Shown: positions 54,474-63,870, numbered from the stretch's first letter. The stretch: DNA of 64,000 nucleotides from CAVSUR01 sp963846005 (GCA_963846005.1 CAWJUH010000004.1:62001-126000); one strand, 5' to 3'. A program made the numbers and translations. Notes: generated by a model from the sequence alone, not told the origin.

Positions 54474-55096
54474 GGCACCAGCCCTCGTTCCTCCAGCGCT
54501 AGCTTCAGCGCCCGCAGCGCATAGAACGTGCGGGACTTGACGGTCCCGGCGGGGATGCCGAGCACAGCTGCGGCCTCGGCCACCGAGCGGCCCCGGTAAT
54601 ACGTCTCGATCAGCACGCTACGGTGCTCGGGCCGCAGCGCCCGCAGCGCGTCCGCCACGGCCCACGATTCCAGCGCCCGGTCGGCCGCGTCCGGCACCGC
54701 GAACAGCGCGAGGGCCCCCTCGCCCACCTCCGGCGGCCGGGCTTTCCTGGCCCGGTGCGCGTCGACGGCGAGATTACGGGCGACCGCGAACAGCCAGGGC
54801 CGGGCCGGGCGGTCGGCGATCGCCGCCGGGTGCAGCCAGGCCCGCAGCAAGGTCTCCTGCACGATGTCCTCGGCCCGCTGGCGGTCCCCGCTGGTCAGGT
54901 GCAGTGCATAGCGCAGCAGCGGGGCGGCGTGCTCGGCGTAGAGGGCGCGCACCAGCGCCTCGTCGGATACCGGCCGCGGCCGGGCCGTACCCTGGCCGCC
55001 CTCTGCGCCCGCCATACCCTCCACTACGGCCCGCCGGGCGCCGTGGTTCACCAGCGCCGGCGGAAAACCGCCGGCGGCCCGCCCGGCCCGGCTCAT
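54470..55096 (-). CDS. ECF sigma factor
   Basis: A 208-residue group IV sigma factor. Region 2: ALYAEHAAPLLRYALHLTSG and RAEDIVQETLLRAWLHPAAI; linker RPWLFAVARNLAVDAHRA; region 4: LRPEHRSVLIETYYRGRSVA with VLGIPAGTVKSRTFYALRAL. The sequence is of the type paired with membrane ZAS anti-sigma factors in actinobacteria (SigK/SigL-like). ATG 55096 overlaps the moaD stop by 4 nt, supporting the long N-terminus; a later ATG at residue 28 is possible. Target promoters are not known. Confidence 0.94.
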   Translation of the reverse strand: MSRAGRAAGGFPPALVNHGARRAVVEGMAGAEGGQGTARPRPVSDEALVRALYAEHAAPLLRYALHLTSGDRQRAEDIVQETLLRAWLHPAAIADRPARPWLFAVARNLAVDAHRARKARPPEVGEGALALFAVPDAADRALESWAVADALRALRPEHRSVLIETYYRGRSVAEAAAVLGIPAGTVKSRTFYALRALKLALEERGLVP

Positions 55097-55374
55097 CCCC
55101 CCGCGAACGGCGGCAGCACCTCGATCACCGCCCCGTCGGCGAGCCGCACCGAGGCAGGCTCCCTGGTCCCGGCCGGCTGCCCGTCCACCAGGAACGACGA
55201 CCGGCCGAGCACCGCGCGCAGCCGCTCGCGGCCGCCGCCCTGCCCCGGCGGTCCGCCCGGCGGGGCGAGGGCGGCGGCGAGTGCGCCGGCCAGGGTCTGC
55301 GCCTGCACGGTTTCCTCCGCGACGCCGGCCGCGTCCCTGGCGGCCGCCCAGTAGCGCAAGGTCACGATGGCCAT
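55093..55374 (-). CDS. MoaD/ThiS-type sulfur carrier
   Basis: A 93-residue ubiquitin-like protein: MAIVTLRYWAAARDAAGVAE and the terminal di-glycine of VEVLPPFAGG-type ending (VIEVLPPFAGG), required for thiocarboxylation. MoaD sulfurates precursor Z in molybdopterin synthesis. The central loop is long and Gly-rich (PPGGPPGQGGGRERL). Start ATG 55374; an upstream ATG adds five residues. It heads a leftward group with the sigma and anti-sigma genes, which is unusual company for MoaD, and no other moa genes are present. Confidence 0.9.
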   Translation of the reverse strand: MAIVTLRYWAAARDAAGVAEETVQAQTLAGALAAALAPPGGPPGQGGGRERLRAVLGRSSFLVDGQPAGTREPASVRLADGAVIEVLPPFAGG

Positions 55375-55480
55375 GTCAGATATCCTCACTCATGGACGAC
55401 CCTGGCCAGCGCTGCCCCCGGGGTTTCTGGCAGGAGTTCGGCGCGGCCCGCCCGGGCCGCACGGCTGGAGGTGGGGCTGG

Positions 55481-56344
55481 TTGAGCAACGTGCTGCTCCT
55501 CTCGGCCGCCAGTTCGCACGCCGCCGACATCCTGCCCTCGCTCAGCCTGCTCGCGCACGACGTGCGGGTGGCGGCGCCCGAGCCGGCCGCCGCCTCCGGG
55601 CGGGCCGCCGCCGACGCCGTGCTGGTGGACGCGCGCCGGGACCTGGTCGCCGCACGCGCGCTGTTCCGCCAGCTGCGCGGCTCCGGGGTCACCATGCCGC
55701 TGCTGGCCATCGTCACCGAGGGCGGCTGGGCCGCGATCAGCGCCGACTGGGGCGCCGACGACCTGATTTTGCACACCGCCGGGCCGGGCGAGGTGGAGGC
55801 GCGGCTGCGGCTGGCGGTGGGCCGGGCGACGATCTTGGTGCCGGAGGCCAGCGACGAGCTGCGCTCCGGCGAGCTGGTCATCAACGAGGCCACCTACTCG
55901 GCCCGGATCGGCGGACGGTCGCTGGACCTGACGTTCAAGGAGTTCGAGCTGCTGAAGTTCCTCGCGCACAACCCGGGCCGGGTCTTCAGCCGGTCCCAGC
56001 TGCTGCAAGAGGTCTGGGGTTACGACTACTTCGGCGGCACCCGGACGGTGGACGTGCACGTGCGGCGGCTGCGGGCCAAGCTCGGCGCCGAGAACGAGGC
56101 GCTGATCGGCACGGTACGCAACGTCGGGTACCGGTTCGTGCCGCCCCGGCCGGACAGCAGGCCGCCGGGCCCGGACGCCAGCGCCGCCGGCCCCGGCCGT
56201 GCGGACGCCGCCGCCGAAGGCACCGGCCACGAGGACGCCGGCGGCGAGCAAGCCCGCCGGGAAGACGGGGCCCCGGCGGGCGGAGGGCAGGCCGGGAACG
56301 GGCGCGAGGCGGCGGCCGGAGCGGGCCTGCGGGGGCGGTCATGA
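55481..56344 (+). CDS. OmpR-type winged-helix regulator with atypical receiver domain
   Basis: About 287 residues. TTG 55481 is the likely start because GGAGGTGG lies 8 nt upstream and homologues begin there (LSNVLLLSAASSHAADILPS). The N-terminal domain resembles a receiver (AVLVDARRDLVAARALFRQL, MPLLAIVTEGGWAAISADWG) but lacks the full acidic pocket, so phosphorylation is doubtful. The DNA-binding domain is standard OmpR/PhoB type: LDLTFKEFELLKFLAHNPGR, FSRSQLLQEVWGYDYFGGTR, VDVHVRRLRAKLGAENEALI. A ~60-residue Ala/Gly/Pro tail follows. No histidine kinase is adjacent. It overlaps mshD by 4 nt, as in Streptomyces. Confidence 0.9.
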   Translation: MSNVLLLSAASSHAADILPSLSLLAHDVRVAAPEPAAASGRAAADAVLVDARRDLVAARALFRQLRGSGVTMPLLAIVTEGGWAAISADWGADDLILHTAGPGEVEARLRLAVGRATILVPEASDELRSGELVINEATYSARIGGRSLDLTFKEFELLKFLAHNPGRVFSRSQLLQEVWGYDYFGGTRTVDVHVRRLRAKLGAENEALIGTVRNVGYRFVPPRPDSRPPGPDASAAGPGRADAAAEGTGHEDAGGEQARREDGAPAGGGQAGNGREAAAGAGLRGRS

Positions 56345-57273
56345 CCGGCCGCGGGCCGCAGCTGCGCACGACCGGCCAGCTGGACTCCGGCACCTCCGCC
56401 CAGGTGCTCGAGCTGGTCGGGCAGGCCGCCGGCGCCGACGGCGTCGGCCCGCTGTCCGAGCACGTCATGCTGCACCTGCGCTACGGCGGCGATCCGCGGG
56501 CCCGCAACGTGCTGGTGTACTCCGGCGGGCGGCTGGCCGGGTACGCGCACCTGGACCCGACCGACCCGGTGGCCGGGCCGAGCGGCGAGCTGGTCGTCGC
56601 CCCGGCTGATCGCGGGCACGGGCTGGGCTTGGCGCTGGCCAAGGAGCTGACCGCGGCGGCCGGCGGCCGGCCGCTGCGGCTGTGGGCGCACGGCGACCTG
56701 CCCGCGGCCGGCGCGCTGGCGGCCGCCGCGGGCTTTCACCGCAGCCGGGCGCTGTGGCAGATGCGCCGGTCCCTGCGGGCGCGCATCGGCGACCCGGTGC
56801 TGCCGGGCGGCGTGAGCATCCGGGCCTTCCGGCCCGGGCAGGACGAGGACGCCTGGACCGACCTGAACGCGCGGGCCTTCGCCCAGCATCCCGAGCAGGG
56901 CGCGTGGACCCGGTCCGACCTGGAATTGCGTGAGCGTGAGCCGTGGTTCGACTCGGCCGGCTTCTTCCTGGCCGAGCGGGACGCGAGGATCGTCGGCTTC
57001 CACTGGACCAAGATCCACGGCGAGGGCGAGGAGCCGGGCGCGGGCGCGCACGACCCTATCGGCGAGGTCTATGTGGTGGGCGTGGACCCGGCCGAGCGCG
57101 GCTCCGGCCTCGGCCGGGCGCTGACCCTGGTCGGGCTGCGCTACCTGCGCTCGCGCGGGCTGGTGGAGGCAATGCTGTACGTGGACGAGTCCAACACGGC
57201 CGCGATCCGGATGTACCAGTCCCTGGGCTTCACCCACACCGGCAGCGACGTGATGTTCGCGACCGGCGGCTGA
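56341..57273 (+). CDS. mshD: Mycothiol synthase MshD
   Basis: MshD acetylates cysteinyl-glucosaminyl-inositol to give mycothiol, the main actinobacterial low-molecular-weight thiol. 310 residues with two GNAT domains: an N-terminal, usually inactive one (GELVVAPADRGHGLGLALAK) and a C-terminal active one with EVYVVGVDPAERGSGLGRAL, LVEAMLYVDESNTAAIRMYQ and LGFTHTGSDVMF. The sequence FHWTKIHGEGEEPGAGAHDP is diagnostic of MshD. ATG 56341 overlaps the regulator stop (ATGA). Confidence 0.96.
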   Translation: MTGRGPQLRTTGQLDSGTSAQVLELVGQAAGADGVGPLSEHVMLHLRYGGDPRARNVLVYSGGRLAGYAHLDPTDPVAGPSGELVVAPADRGHGLGLALAKELTAAAGGRPLRLWAHGDLPAAGALAAAAGFHRSRALWQMRRSLRARIGDPVLPGGVSIRAFRPGQDEDAWTDLNARAFAQHPEQGAWTRSDLELREREPWFDSAGFFLAERDARIVGFHWTKIHGEGEEPGAGAHDPIGEVYVVGVDPAERGSGLGRALTLVGLRYLRSRGLVEAMLYVDESNTAAIRMYQSLGFTHTGSDVMFATGG

Positions 57274-57340
57274 CCGCGGCCGGCTGCTGGCATGGTGTCC
57301 GCGGCCGGCGGCTCATTCCGGGCTGGCGGCTGGCGACGGG

Positions 57341-57517
57341 CTAGCAGCCGGCCCGGGCCGGGGCGCGGCTGTCCCGGCGCAGGCCGAGGGCCTCGTCCAG
57401 CTCGGCCGGGGTCAGCGGCTCCTCGCTGGCGGCCACGGCGCTGAGCACCTCGGCATACAGCTCTATCTCGTCTAGGGCAACCCGGTCGTGGACACGGAAG
57501 TCGAGATAATCGCGCAT
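57341..57517 (-). CDS. Conserved small acidic protein, hypothetical
   Basis: 58 residues from ATG 57517 with GGAGGTGG 7 nt upstream, a very good ribosome binding site. Sequence: MRDYLDFRVHDRVALDEIEL then YAEVLSAVAASEEPLTPAEL and DEALGLRRDSRAP. Predicted all-helical. Similar ELYAEVLxAVA..LTxxELDxxLG peptides occur in actinomycetes, so I think it is real, but function is unknown. A longer frame to 57664 lacks conservation. Confidence 0.6.
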   Translation of the reverse strand: MRDYLDFRVHDRVALDEIELYAEVLSAVAASEEPLTPAELDEALGLRRDSRAPARAGC

Positions 57518-57753
57518 CGCGCCCACCTCCCCATCGAGCTGAGAGCCCGCCGGCCGGGCGTTACCCGCGAACGCTCCGCCCCGCGGCAGCAGCGAGGGAA
57601 TGCGGGGACGGCACAGCCGCCGGCTTGCCCTTCCAGCGTACGGCGCGGCGGCCCGCGGCGGCATGGCCCGATAGGGTCATTTCGCGGGCTACCCCGGGTG
57701 GCCTGGCCGGCCTAACCCGCAGGTTCCGGCCGGCCCGTGTGCGGGTGACGACG

Positions 57754-58284
57754 TCAGGCCCAGCGGGCGCCGGAATGCCGTGCTGCCCGGGCCCGGTAGT
57801 GCTCAGGGGTGTCCGCGAAGCCGGCCCGGTCGGCCTCGGTCAGCTCGCGCACCACCTTGCCCGGCACCCCGGCGACCAGCACCCCGGCCGGGATCACGGC
57901 CCCGGGACGCACCACCGCGCCGGCCGCGATCAGCGTGCCGGCCCCGATGCTGGCGCCGCCGAGCACGATAGCGCCGATGCCGATCAGCGCCCCGGCGCCG
58001 ACGTGCGCCCCGTGCACGGTGGCGTGGTGGCCGAGCGAGACCCGCTCCTCCAGCACCACCGGCTCGCCCGGGTCGACGTGCAGGCAGCACAGATCCTGGA
58101 TGTTGCAGTCCGGGCCGACGTCGATCGTGTCGTCGTCGGCGCGCAGCACCGATCCGTACCAGACGCTGGTCCCGGGCCCGAGCCGGACCCGGCCCACGAC
58201 CACCGCGCCGGGGGCTATCCATGCCTCCGGGTGCACCTGCGGCACCGCGTCGCCGAGCGCGCCGATGCTGCCGCCCGTTGCCAT
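57754..58284 (-). CDS. Gamma carbonic anhydrase family protein
   Basis: A left-handed beta-helix protein of 176 residues with hexapeptide repeats (IAPGAVVVGRVRLGPGTSVW, GAHVGAGALIGIGAIVLGGA, GTLIAAGAVVRPGAVIPAGV). Zinc-ligand histidines fit LCCLHVDPGEP and VSLGHHATVHGAHVGAGAL (three-His pattern). The C-terminus VAGVPGKVVRELTEADRAGF is characteristic of the Yrda/PaaY-like group. It may hydrate CO2 or act as an acyl-CoA-related hydrolase. Start ATG 58284 (MATGGSIGALGD); an ATG at 58326 is also in frame. Confidence 0.9.
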   Translation of the reverse strand: MATGGSIGALGDAVPQVHPEAWIAPGAVVVGRVRLGPGTSVWYGSVLRADDDTIDVGPDCNIQDLCCLHVDPGEPVVLEERVSLGHHATVHGAHVGAGALIGIGAIVLGGASIGAGTLIAAGAVVRPGAVIPAGVLVAGVPGKVVRELTEADRAGFADTPEHYRARAARHSGARWA

Positions 58285-58536
58285 GTCTGCCTCCGCTCCG
58301 CCGGCTGGCCGCGCCGAAACCGACAAAACGGGAGCTACGGCCGTTTCGGTTGCGCGTCCTGGGTCTTCAGGACAATAGTCGTGCCGGAAATACCGTGAAA
58401 ACCCCAGCCCTGGGGCCGCGCATTCCAGTAGAGCTACTGCCTACCATCCGTAGATCCTGCCCGCCCCGGTCCTCCCGGTACCGTGCCCCGGGGGCGGCCG
58501 CCCAGGGTCTGCCTGAACCACCTGACGGGTGACACC

Positions 58537-59686
58537 ATGAGTGAGCACAGCGAACTCCCGGGCGGCGACGTCGGCTCAGAGGACCTCTTCGAGCGCGAGA
58601 TGCGCGGTTACAGCCGCCGCCGCGTCGACGAGTTCGTCGCCAGGAGCCGCAGCCAGATCCGCGACCTGGAAGACCGGCTGTCGCAGGCCATCGACGACAA
58701 CGAGCGGCTGCGGCACGACGTGGCCAAGCTCCGCCAGGAGGCGGCGGACAAGCCCGCGCACGAGGAGATCAGCGAGCGGGTCGGCCAGATACTCAAGCTC
58801 GCCGACGAGGAGGCCAAGGCGCAGCGCGACCGCGCGGGCGACGAGATCACCCGCCTGCGCGACGCCGCCAAGGCCGAGACCGACAAGCAGCGTGCCGAGA
58901 CCAAGGCCGAGACCGACAAGATCAGGTCCGAAGCCCAGGATCAGGCCGAGCGGATGCTGAGCGCCGCGCAGGAGCAGGCCGAGCATTCGGTCGCCACCGC
59001 CCGGTCGGAAGCGGAGAAGGTCCGCACCGCGAGCCGGACCGAGGCGGACCGGGTGGTCGCGGACGCGAACAAGCACGCCGAGAACACCGTCACCCAGGCC
59101 AAGTCACAGGCCAAGCAGCAGCTGGACGAGGCCACCGCGCGGGCGACCGCCATCCACGACGGCGCCGAGCGGCGGCTGAACCTGCTCACCTCGCGGCACA
59201 CCGAGGCAATACGCCGGCTCACCGAGATCCGCGACGTGGTCACCACCCTGGTGGCGGGCGAGAACTCGCGCGGGTCGCTGGAAGACGAAGTCAACAAGGC
59301 CGTCGCCGGGGCCCTCGGCCACCAGCCCAAGCCGGGCCCGGACGGCCTGGCACGCGAACGGCCCGGCCAAGGCGGCCATCGCCCCGCAAGGCGCCGCCCG
59401 GCCGGGGGCGGCGCCCGCCCAGAGTGCCCCGGCTCAGGCTGGCCCGGCTCAGGCTGGCCCGGCCCAGGCTGGCCCGGCCCAGGCCGGCCCAGCTCACACC
59501 GGCCCGGCTCACACCAGCCCGGCTCACACCAGCCCAGCGCAGGCCGGCCCGGCCCGGGTGGTGGCCGCCGAGCCCCGCCCCGCCGCTGCCCGCCCGGACA
59601 ACGGGGCAAAAGACGCCCGGCATGGCGCCCCGGTCAAGCACGCGGCCAGCGACGAGGCCGCCGGCCGCCGGGTCACCCAGGATTAG
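58537..59686 (+). CDS. DivIVA-domain coiled-coil protein, repetitive tail frameshifted
   Basis: About 380 residues. Residues 17-50 are a DivIVA-type N-terminus (LFEREMRGYSRRRVDEFVAR) followed by a long coiled coil to ~residue 255 (QAIDDNERLRHDVAKLRQEA, EEAKAQRDRAGDEITRLRDA). Actinomycete proteins of this kind organise polar growth or the cytoskeleton. The intended C-terminus is a PAQAG-repeat tail (from AKAAIAPQGAARPGAAPAQS, ending DEAAGRRVTQD at 59686), which needs a frame change at about 59349-59356; 1150 nt is one over a multiple of three. Uncorrected, the frame runs to 59829 as Pro/Gly/Arg-rich nonsense. Start ATG 58537. Confidence 0.82.
59424..59540. repeat. 15-bp tandem repeat array (PAQAG/PAHTG codons)
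   Basis: About eight units of 15 bp in the DivIVA-like tail, four close to GGCTCAGGCTGGCCC or GGCCCAGGCTGGCCC, then units with CACACC in place of CAGGCT. In the corrected frame they encode PAQAG, PAHTG and PAHTS. Unstable sequence such as this is prone to copy-number change and to assembly error. Confidence 0.75.
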
Positions 59687-59929
59687 CCGGCGGCACAGGC
59701 GCGGGGCCGGGCGGCGAAGCGAGATCGCAAGCCCGGCCTCGTCGCGCCGGACCGGCGGGAGGCGCGTCATACCGGGATACCGGGGGGCGGGCCCGCCGCA
59801 CCGGATCGGCCCGACGGCGTCGCAGCTGAGGCCCGCACTGCATACGGTCTTATCTATGGTCCGGATACCCCCGCTCGCCGGCCCTGCGGCGGCTCAGCCC
59901 GCCGTCCGGCCTGCCGGCGGCATGCCCTC

Positions 59930-61781
59930 ATGCCGCGCCGCGGCGGCCGGCCGGACGGAAAGCCGGCCGCGGTGAGGGCCCGGCTCGCGTTCATCTGCGC
60001 CGCGGTGACGGCCATGGTCGCGGCCGCGTTCCTGGTCCCGCTGGCCATCCTGGTCAACGATTTCGCCCGGGACCGCGCGTTCAGCTCGGCGCAGGTCGAG
60101 GCGGCGACGATCGAGCCGGTGCTGGCCGTATCCACCAGCAAGTCCGTGGTGCAGGCCTCGGTGGACCGGATGTCGCTGGGCCACCAGATCTCGATCTACC
60201 TCGCCGCGACGAAAAGTATGCTGCGCGGGCCCCAGCGGGCGAGCGCGGCCGTCATCGAGTCCGCCATTCAGGAACAGCAGGCGGTGAGCACGCAAGTGAC
60301 CGGGGGCTACGTCGTGCTCCAGCCGGTCGCGATCAGCCATGGGCAGTGGGCGGTCATCGAGATCTTCCTGCCGGACTCGCTGGTCGACCACGGCGTCGTG
60401 TCGTCGTGGATCGCGATGTCCGGCGTGGCGGTCTGCTTGATCGCGGCCTCGGTGTTCGTCGGTGACCGGATCGGGCTGCGGCTGACCGCGCCGGTCCGGG
60501 ACCTCGGGGCGGCCGCCGACGAGATGGCCGCCGGGGACCTGACCGCGCGCAGCCCGGTGGCCGGGCCGCCGGAGGTCAGGTCCGCGGCGGTGGTCATGAA
60601 TGCGCTGGCCGAACGGCTCGACCAGCTTCTCGGCCCCGATTTCCAGCCCCTGACCCGGCGGCGGCCGGCCGCGGCGGAACAGGGCCAGGCCGAGACGATC
60701 CCGCCCGAGCCCGCGCCCGGGACGGCCCCGCCCACCGTGGTGCAGCCTTCGGCCGCGCCGGCCACGGCGGCGCCGTCCGCACCTGGGTCACCCGGGCCGG
60801 GCTCGCCTGCGCCCGGATCGCCCGGGCCGCGATCGCCCGCCGCGGGGACGACAGCCTCGCAAGCGCCGGCCCCGGAGGCGCCCGGGCCGCGATCGCCCGC
60901 CGCGGGGACGACAGCCTCGCAAGCGCCGGCCCCGGAGGCGCCCGGGCCGCGATCGCCCGCCGCGGGGACGACAGCCTCGCAAGCGCCGGCCCCGGAGGCG
61001 CCCGGGCCGCGATCGCCCGCCGCGGGGACGACAGCCTCGCAAGCGCCGGCCCCGGAGGCGCCCGGGCCGGGATCGCCCGCCGGGCCGCCGTCGGCGCGGT
61101 CTCCGTCAGCCCCGTCGCCGCCGTCACCGCCGTCACCGTCGCCGCCGTCACCGGAGTCGTCACCGTCCGAGCCGTCCACCGCGATCGGGCCCGCGGCGCA
61201 GGCCGGCCCGGCGCAGGCCTGCCGGTGCAGGCCTGCCGGCGCAGGCCGCCCGGCGCAGGCCTGGCGCAGGCCGGCCCGGCGCAGGCCTGCCGGCGCAGGC
61301 CGGCTCGCCGCGGGCCGCGCCGCCTGCCCAGTCCGTGCGGGCGCCGGCCGCGGCCGGATCGGAGGAGCGGAGCTGCGACGCGGCCGAGGTGCTGGCCGGG
61401 CGGCTCGCGTCGTGGGCCCCGCTGGCCGACCGGGAGGGCCGCCGCCACAGCCTGGCGGGCGCCGACCGGCCGGTGCGGGTGCCGGTCAGCCGGTCGGGCC
61501 TGGCCGCGGCGGCCGACGCGCTGCTCGGCAACATCTTCGAGCACACCGCCGCGGGCACCCGGTTCGTGGTGGCCCTGCACGCCGGGGACGGTGGCGCGGT
61601 GATCACCTTCGCCGACGCCGGCCCGGGCATCGCCGACCCGCGGCGGGTGCTCCAGGCCGCCAGCGGGAACTCGGGCCTGCAGGTCGCCCGGCGGGTGGCC
61701 GAGTCCACCGGCGGCGAGCTGCGCGTCGACCGGGCTCCGCTCGGCGGGACCCGGGTGCAGATGTGGCTGGTCACCGACTAG
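59930..61781 (+). pseudogene. Sensor histidine kinase-like membrane protein with repeat-filled linker, frameshifted
   Basis: From ATG 59930 (or GTG 59972): a first membrane helix (LAFICAAVTAMVAAAFLVPL), an extracellular domain, a second helix (WIAMSGVAVCLIAASVFVGD), and a HAMP domain (LTAPVRDLGAAADEMAAGDL). Then come ~200 residues of Pro/Ala/Ser-rich sequence including four 20-residue repeats. The frame is lost at about 61190-61330. In the third frame the HATPase domain follows: LLGNIFEHTAAGTRFVVALH (N box), ITFADAGPGIADP (G1) and SGNSGLQVARRVAESTGGEL (G2), ending at 61781. No DHp helix with a phosphoacceptor His is visible between HAMP and HATPase. Uncorrected, the first frame runs to 61813. 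Confidence 0.72.
60841..61080. repeat. 60-bp tandem repeat, four copies
   Basis: Copies at 60841, 60901, 60961 and 61021. The first three are identical and the fourth differs by one base near its end; the preceding 20 bp (60821-60840) match the unit end. In frame they encode PAAGTTASQAPAPEAPGPRS. Near-perfect identity implies recent expansion. Confidence 0.95.
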
Positions 61782-61809
61782 CGAGCCAGCCCGCGGCAGG
61801 CGGCTGGCG

Positions 61810-62739
61810 CTAGCCGGGCAGCACGTCGAGGCGGCGCAGGATTACGCCCTCGCGCAGCGCCCAGGGGCAGATCTCCAGCTCCGTCAGCTCGAACAGGTCC
61901 ATCGCCGCGTCGGCCACGATCGCGCCGGCGATCAGCTGCGGCGCCCGGCTGCGGGAGACGCCGGGCAGCTGGGCGCGCTCGGCGGCCGAGGTGCCCGCCA
62001 GCCGCCCGGCCAGCGCGGTCAGGTCGGCGTGCTGGAGCACCCGGCGGATGTACGGGCCCTCGCTGGACGGCGCGGCGCCGCCGATCCTGGCCAGCTGGCG
62101 GAACGTCTTCGACGTGGCCACCGCGTGGTCGGGGCGGCCGTCGCGCAGGACCTGCCCCGCGGTCTGGGCGATCTCCGCCCGCACGTGCTTGCGCAGCTGG
62201 CGCACCTCGTCGGCGGCCGGCGGATCGCCGGTCAGCCAGTCCCGGGTGAGCCGGCCCGCGCCGAGCGGCAGCGACATCGCGACCCCGGCCTCCTCGTCCA
62301 CCCCCGAGGCGATCTCCAGCGACCCGCCGCCGATGTCCAGCATCAGCAGCCGCCCTGACGACCAGCCGAACCAGCGGCGGGCGGCCAGGAACGTCAGCCG
62401 CGACTCGTCCTGGCCGGTCAGCACCCGGATGGCCACCTGCGTCCGGGCCTCGATCTCGGCCAGCACCTCGTCGCAGTTGGCGGCGTCACGAACCGCTGAG
62501 GTGGCGAAGGCCAGCATCTCCGAGACGCCCTTGTCCTCGGCGATCTGCAGTGCCGCGGCGACGAAGTCGTGCAGCTGCCGGGCGGCTTCCTTGCTGAGCC
62601 GGTTCTGCGCGTCCAGCGCGGCCATCAGCCGCAGCTCCGCCTTGTGCGAGTAGGCAGGCTTCGGCCGGGCCCCCTGATGCGCGTCCACCACCAGCAGGTG
62701 AACGGTGTTGGATCCGATGTCCAGAACGCCCAGTCGCAT
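61810..62739 (-). CDS. Exopolyphosphatase / guanosine pentaphosphatase (Ppx/GppA)
   Basis: 309-residue ASKHA-fold phosphatase of the short actinobacterial Ppx/GppA form. P-loop-like MRLGVLDIGSNTVHLLVVDA at the very start, FATSAVRDAANCDEVLAEIE, catalytic Glu region VLTGQDESRLTF, and the second glycine loop LLMLDIGGGSLEIASGVDEE. C-terminal VSRSRAPQLIAGAIVADAAM is conserved. It degrades polyphosphate or pppGpp. Start ATG 62739; the dipeptidase stop is 9 nt upstream. Confidence 0.94.
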   Translation of the reverse strand: MRLGVLDIGSNTVHLLVVDAHQGARPKPAYSHKAELRLMAALDAQNRLSKEAARQLHDFVAAALQIAEDKGVSEMLAFATSAVRDAANCDEVLAEIEARTQVAIRVLTGQDESRLTFLAARRWFGWSSGRLLMLDIGGGSLEIASGVDEEAGVAMSLPLGAGRLTRDWLTGDPPAADEVRQLRKHVRAEIAQTAGQVLRDGRPDHAVATSKTFRQLARIGGAAPSSEGPYIRRVLQHADLTALAGRLAGTSAAERAQLPGVSRSRAPQLIAGAIVADAAMDLFELTELEICPWALREGVILRRLDVLPG

Positions 62740-62748
62740 ACTCCGACG

Positions 62749-63870
62749 CTACTGCGGGCCGGCGGCTGGCCGCAGCAGCCGTGCCGCCCGCTCTGCCTCG
62801 CGCAGCACCCGCAGGATGTTGCCGCTGGCCAGGGCGGCGCAGTCGGCTTCGCTCCAGCCGCGGCCGCGCAGCTCGGCCAGCAGCGCCGGGTAGCACGACA
62901 CGTCGGCCAGGCCCGCGGGCATCTCGCCCGCCCCGTCGTAGTCTCCGCCGAGGCCGACATGATCGATCCCGGCCAGCTGCCGGACGTGGTCGGCGTGGTC
63001 GGCGACGTCGGCGACCGTCGCGGCCGGCGCCGGGTGCGCGGCCGCCCAGTCGCCCAGCTTGGCGCGGCTGGCCATGTCCCGGTAGTCCAGGCCGCGGCGG
63101 CCGGCCTCGGCGGCCAGCTCCAGCTCCCATGCGCGGCACGCCGGGGAGACGAACGCGGGCACGAACGTGACCATGCACACCCCGCCGTTGCCGGGCAGCC
63201 GGGCCAGGATCTCGTCCGGCACGTTGCGCGGGTGGTCGCAGACCGCCCGCGCACTGGAATGGGAGAAGATCACCGGCGCGGCGGCCTCGTCCAGCGCGGC
63301 GGCCATCGTGGACGGCGCGACGTGCGACAGGTCGACCAGCATCCCGAGCCGCTGCATCTCGCCGACCACGGCCCGGCCGAATCCGGTCAGCCCGCCGGCG
63401 TCCGGCTCGTCGGTGGCCGAGTCCGCCCAGCCGGTGTTGCGGTTGTGGGTCAGCGTCAGGTAGCGCACGCCGAGCCGGTACAGGGCGCGCAGCGCGGCCA
63501 GCGACCCCGCGATGGAATGGCCGCCCTCGGCGCCGAGCAGCGACGCCACCTTGCCCGCGGCCATGATCCGCTCCGCGTCCGCCGCGGTCAGGGCCAGCTC
63601 CAGAGCCCCGGGGTAGCGGGCGATGACGCGCCGCATCAGGTCGATCTGCTCCAGGGTGACCAGCAGCGCGTCCGCGCCTTCCAGCTCGGCCGGCACGTAC
63701 ACCGACCAGAATTGCGCCCCGACCCGGCCGGCGGCCAGCCGCGGCAGGTCGGTCTGGGTGAAGTCAGTCCCGGCGGCCAGGTCGGCCGCGGTACCGCGCG
63801 GCCCGGCCTCGCGCAGCGCCCAGGCCAGGTCGTTGTGGCCGTCGAAGACCAGCGGCCCCCGGCCGCTCAA
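62749..63870 (-). CDS. Membrane dipeptidase (M19) family peptidase
   Basis: 373-residue zinc amidohydrolase-fold dipeptidase. Metal ligands: VFDGHNDLAWAL (HxD), the bridging Glu in LLGAEGGHSIAGSLAAL, VDLSHVAPSTM and VIFSHSSARAVCDHPRN, and the Asp of DHVGLGGDYDGAGEMP. The family cleaves dipeptides, often with D-residues, and has no membrane segment here. Start is TTG 63870, overlapping the stop of the upstream gene (TTGA). It precedes ppx by 9 nt. Confidence 0.93.
   Translation of the reverse strand: MSGRGPLVFDGHNDLAWALREAGPRGTAADLAAGTDFTQTDLPRLAAGRVGAQFWSVYVPAELEGADALLVTLEQIDLMRRVIARYPGALELALTAADAERIMAAGKVASLLGAEGGHSIAGSLAALRALYRLGVRYLTLTHNRNTGWADSATDEPDAGGLTGFGRAVVGEMQRLGMLVDLSHVAPSTMAAALDEAAAPVIFSHSSARAVCDHPRNVPDEILARLPGNGGVCMVTFVPAFVSPACRAWELELAAEAGRRGLDYRDMASRAKLGDWAAAHPAPAATVADVADHADHVRQLAGIDHVGLGGDYDGAGEMPAGLADVSCYPALLAELRGRGWSEADCAALASGNILRVLREAERAARLLRPAAGPQ

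Noticed and set aside
54904..56340. Upstream extension of the mshD frame (to 54904)
   Set aside because: It runs antisense through sigma and moaD and out of frame through the regulator. MshD begins at ATG 56341, overlapping the regulator stop.
60841..61080. CRISPR array
   Set aside because: Contiguous 60-bp coding repeats with no spacers; they encode a Pro/Ala-rich linker.
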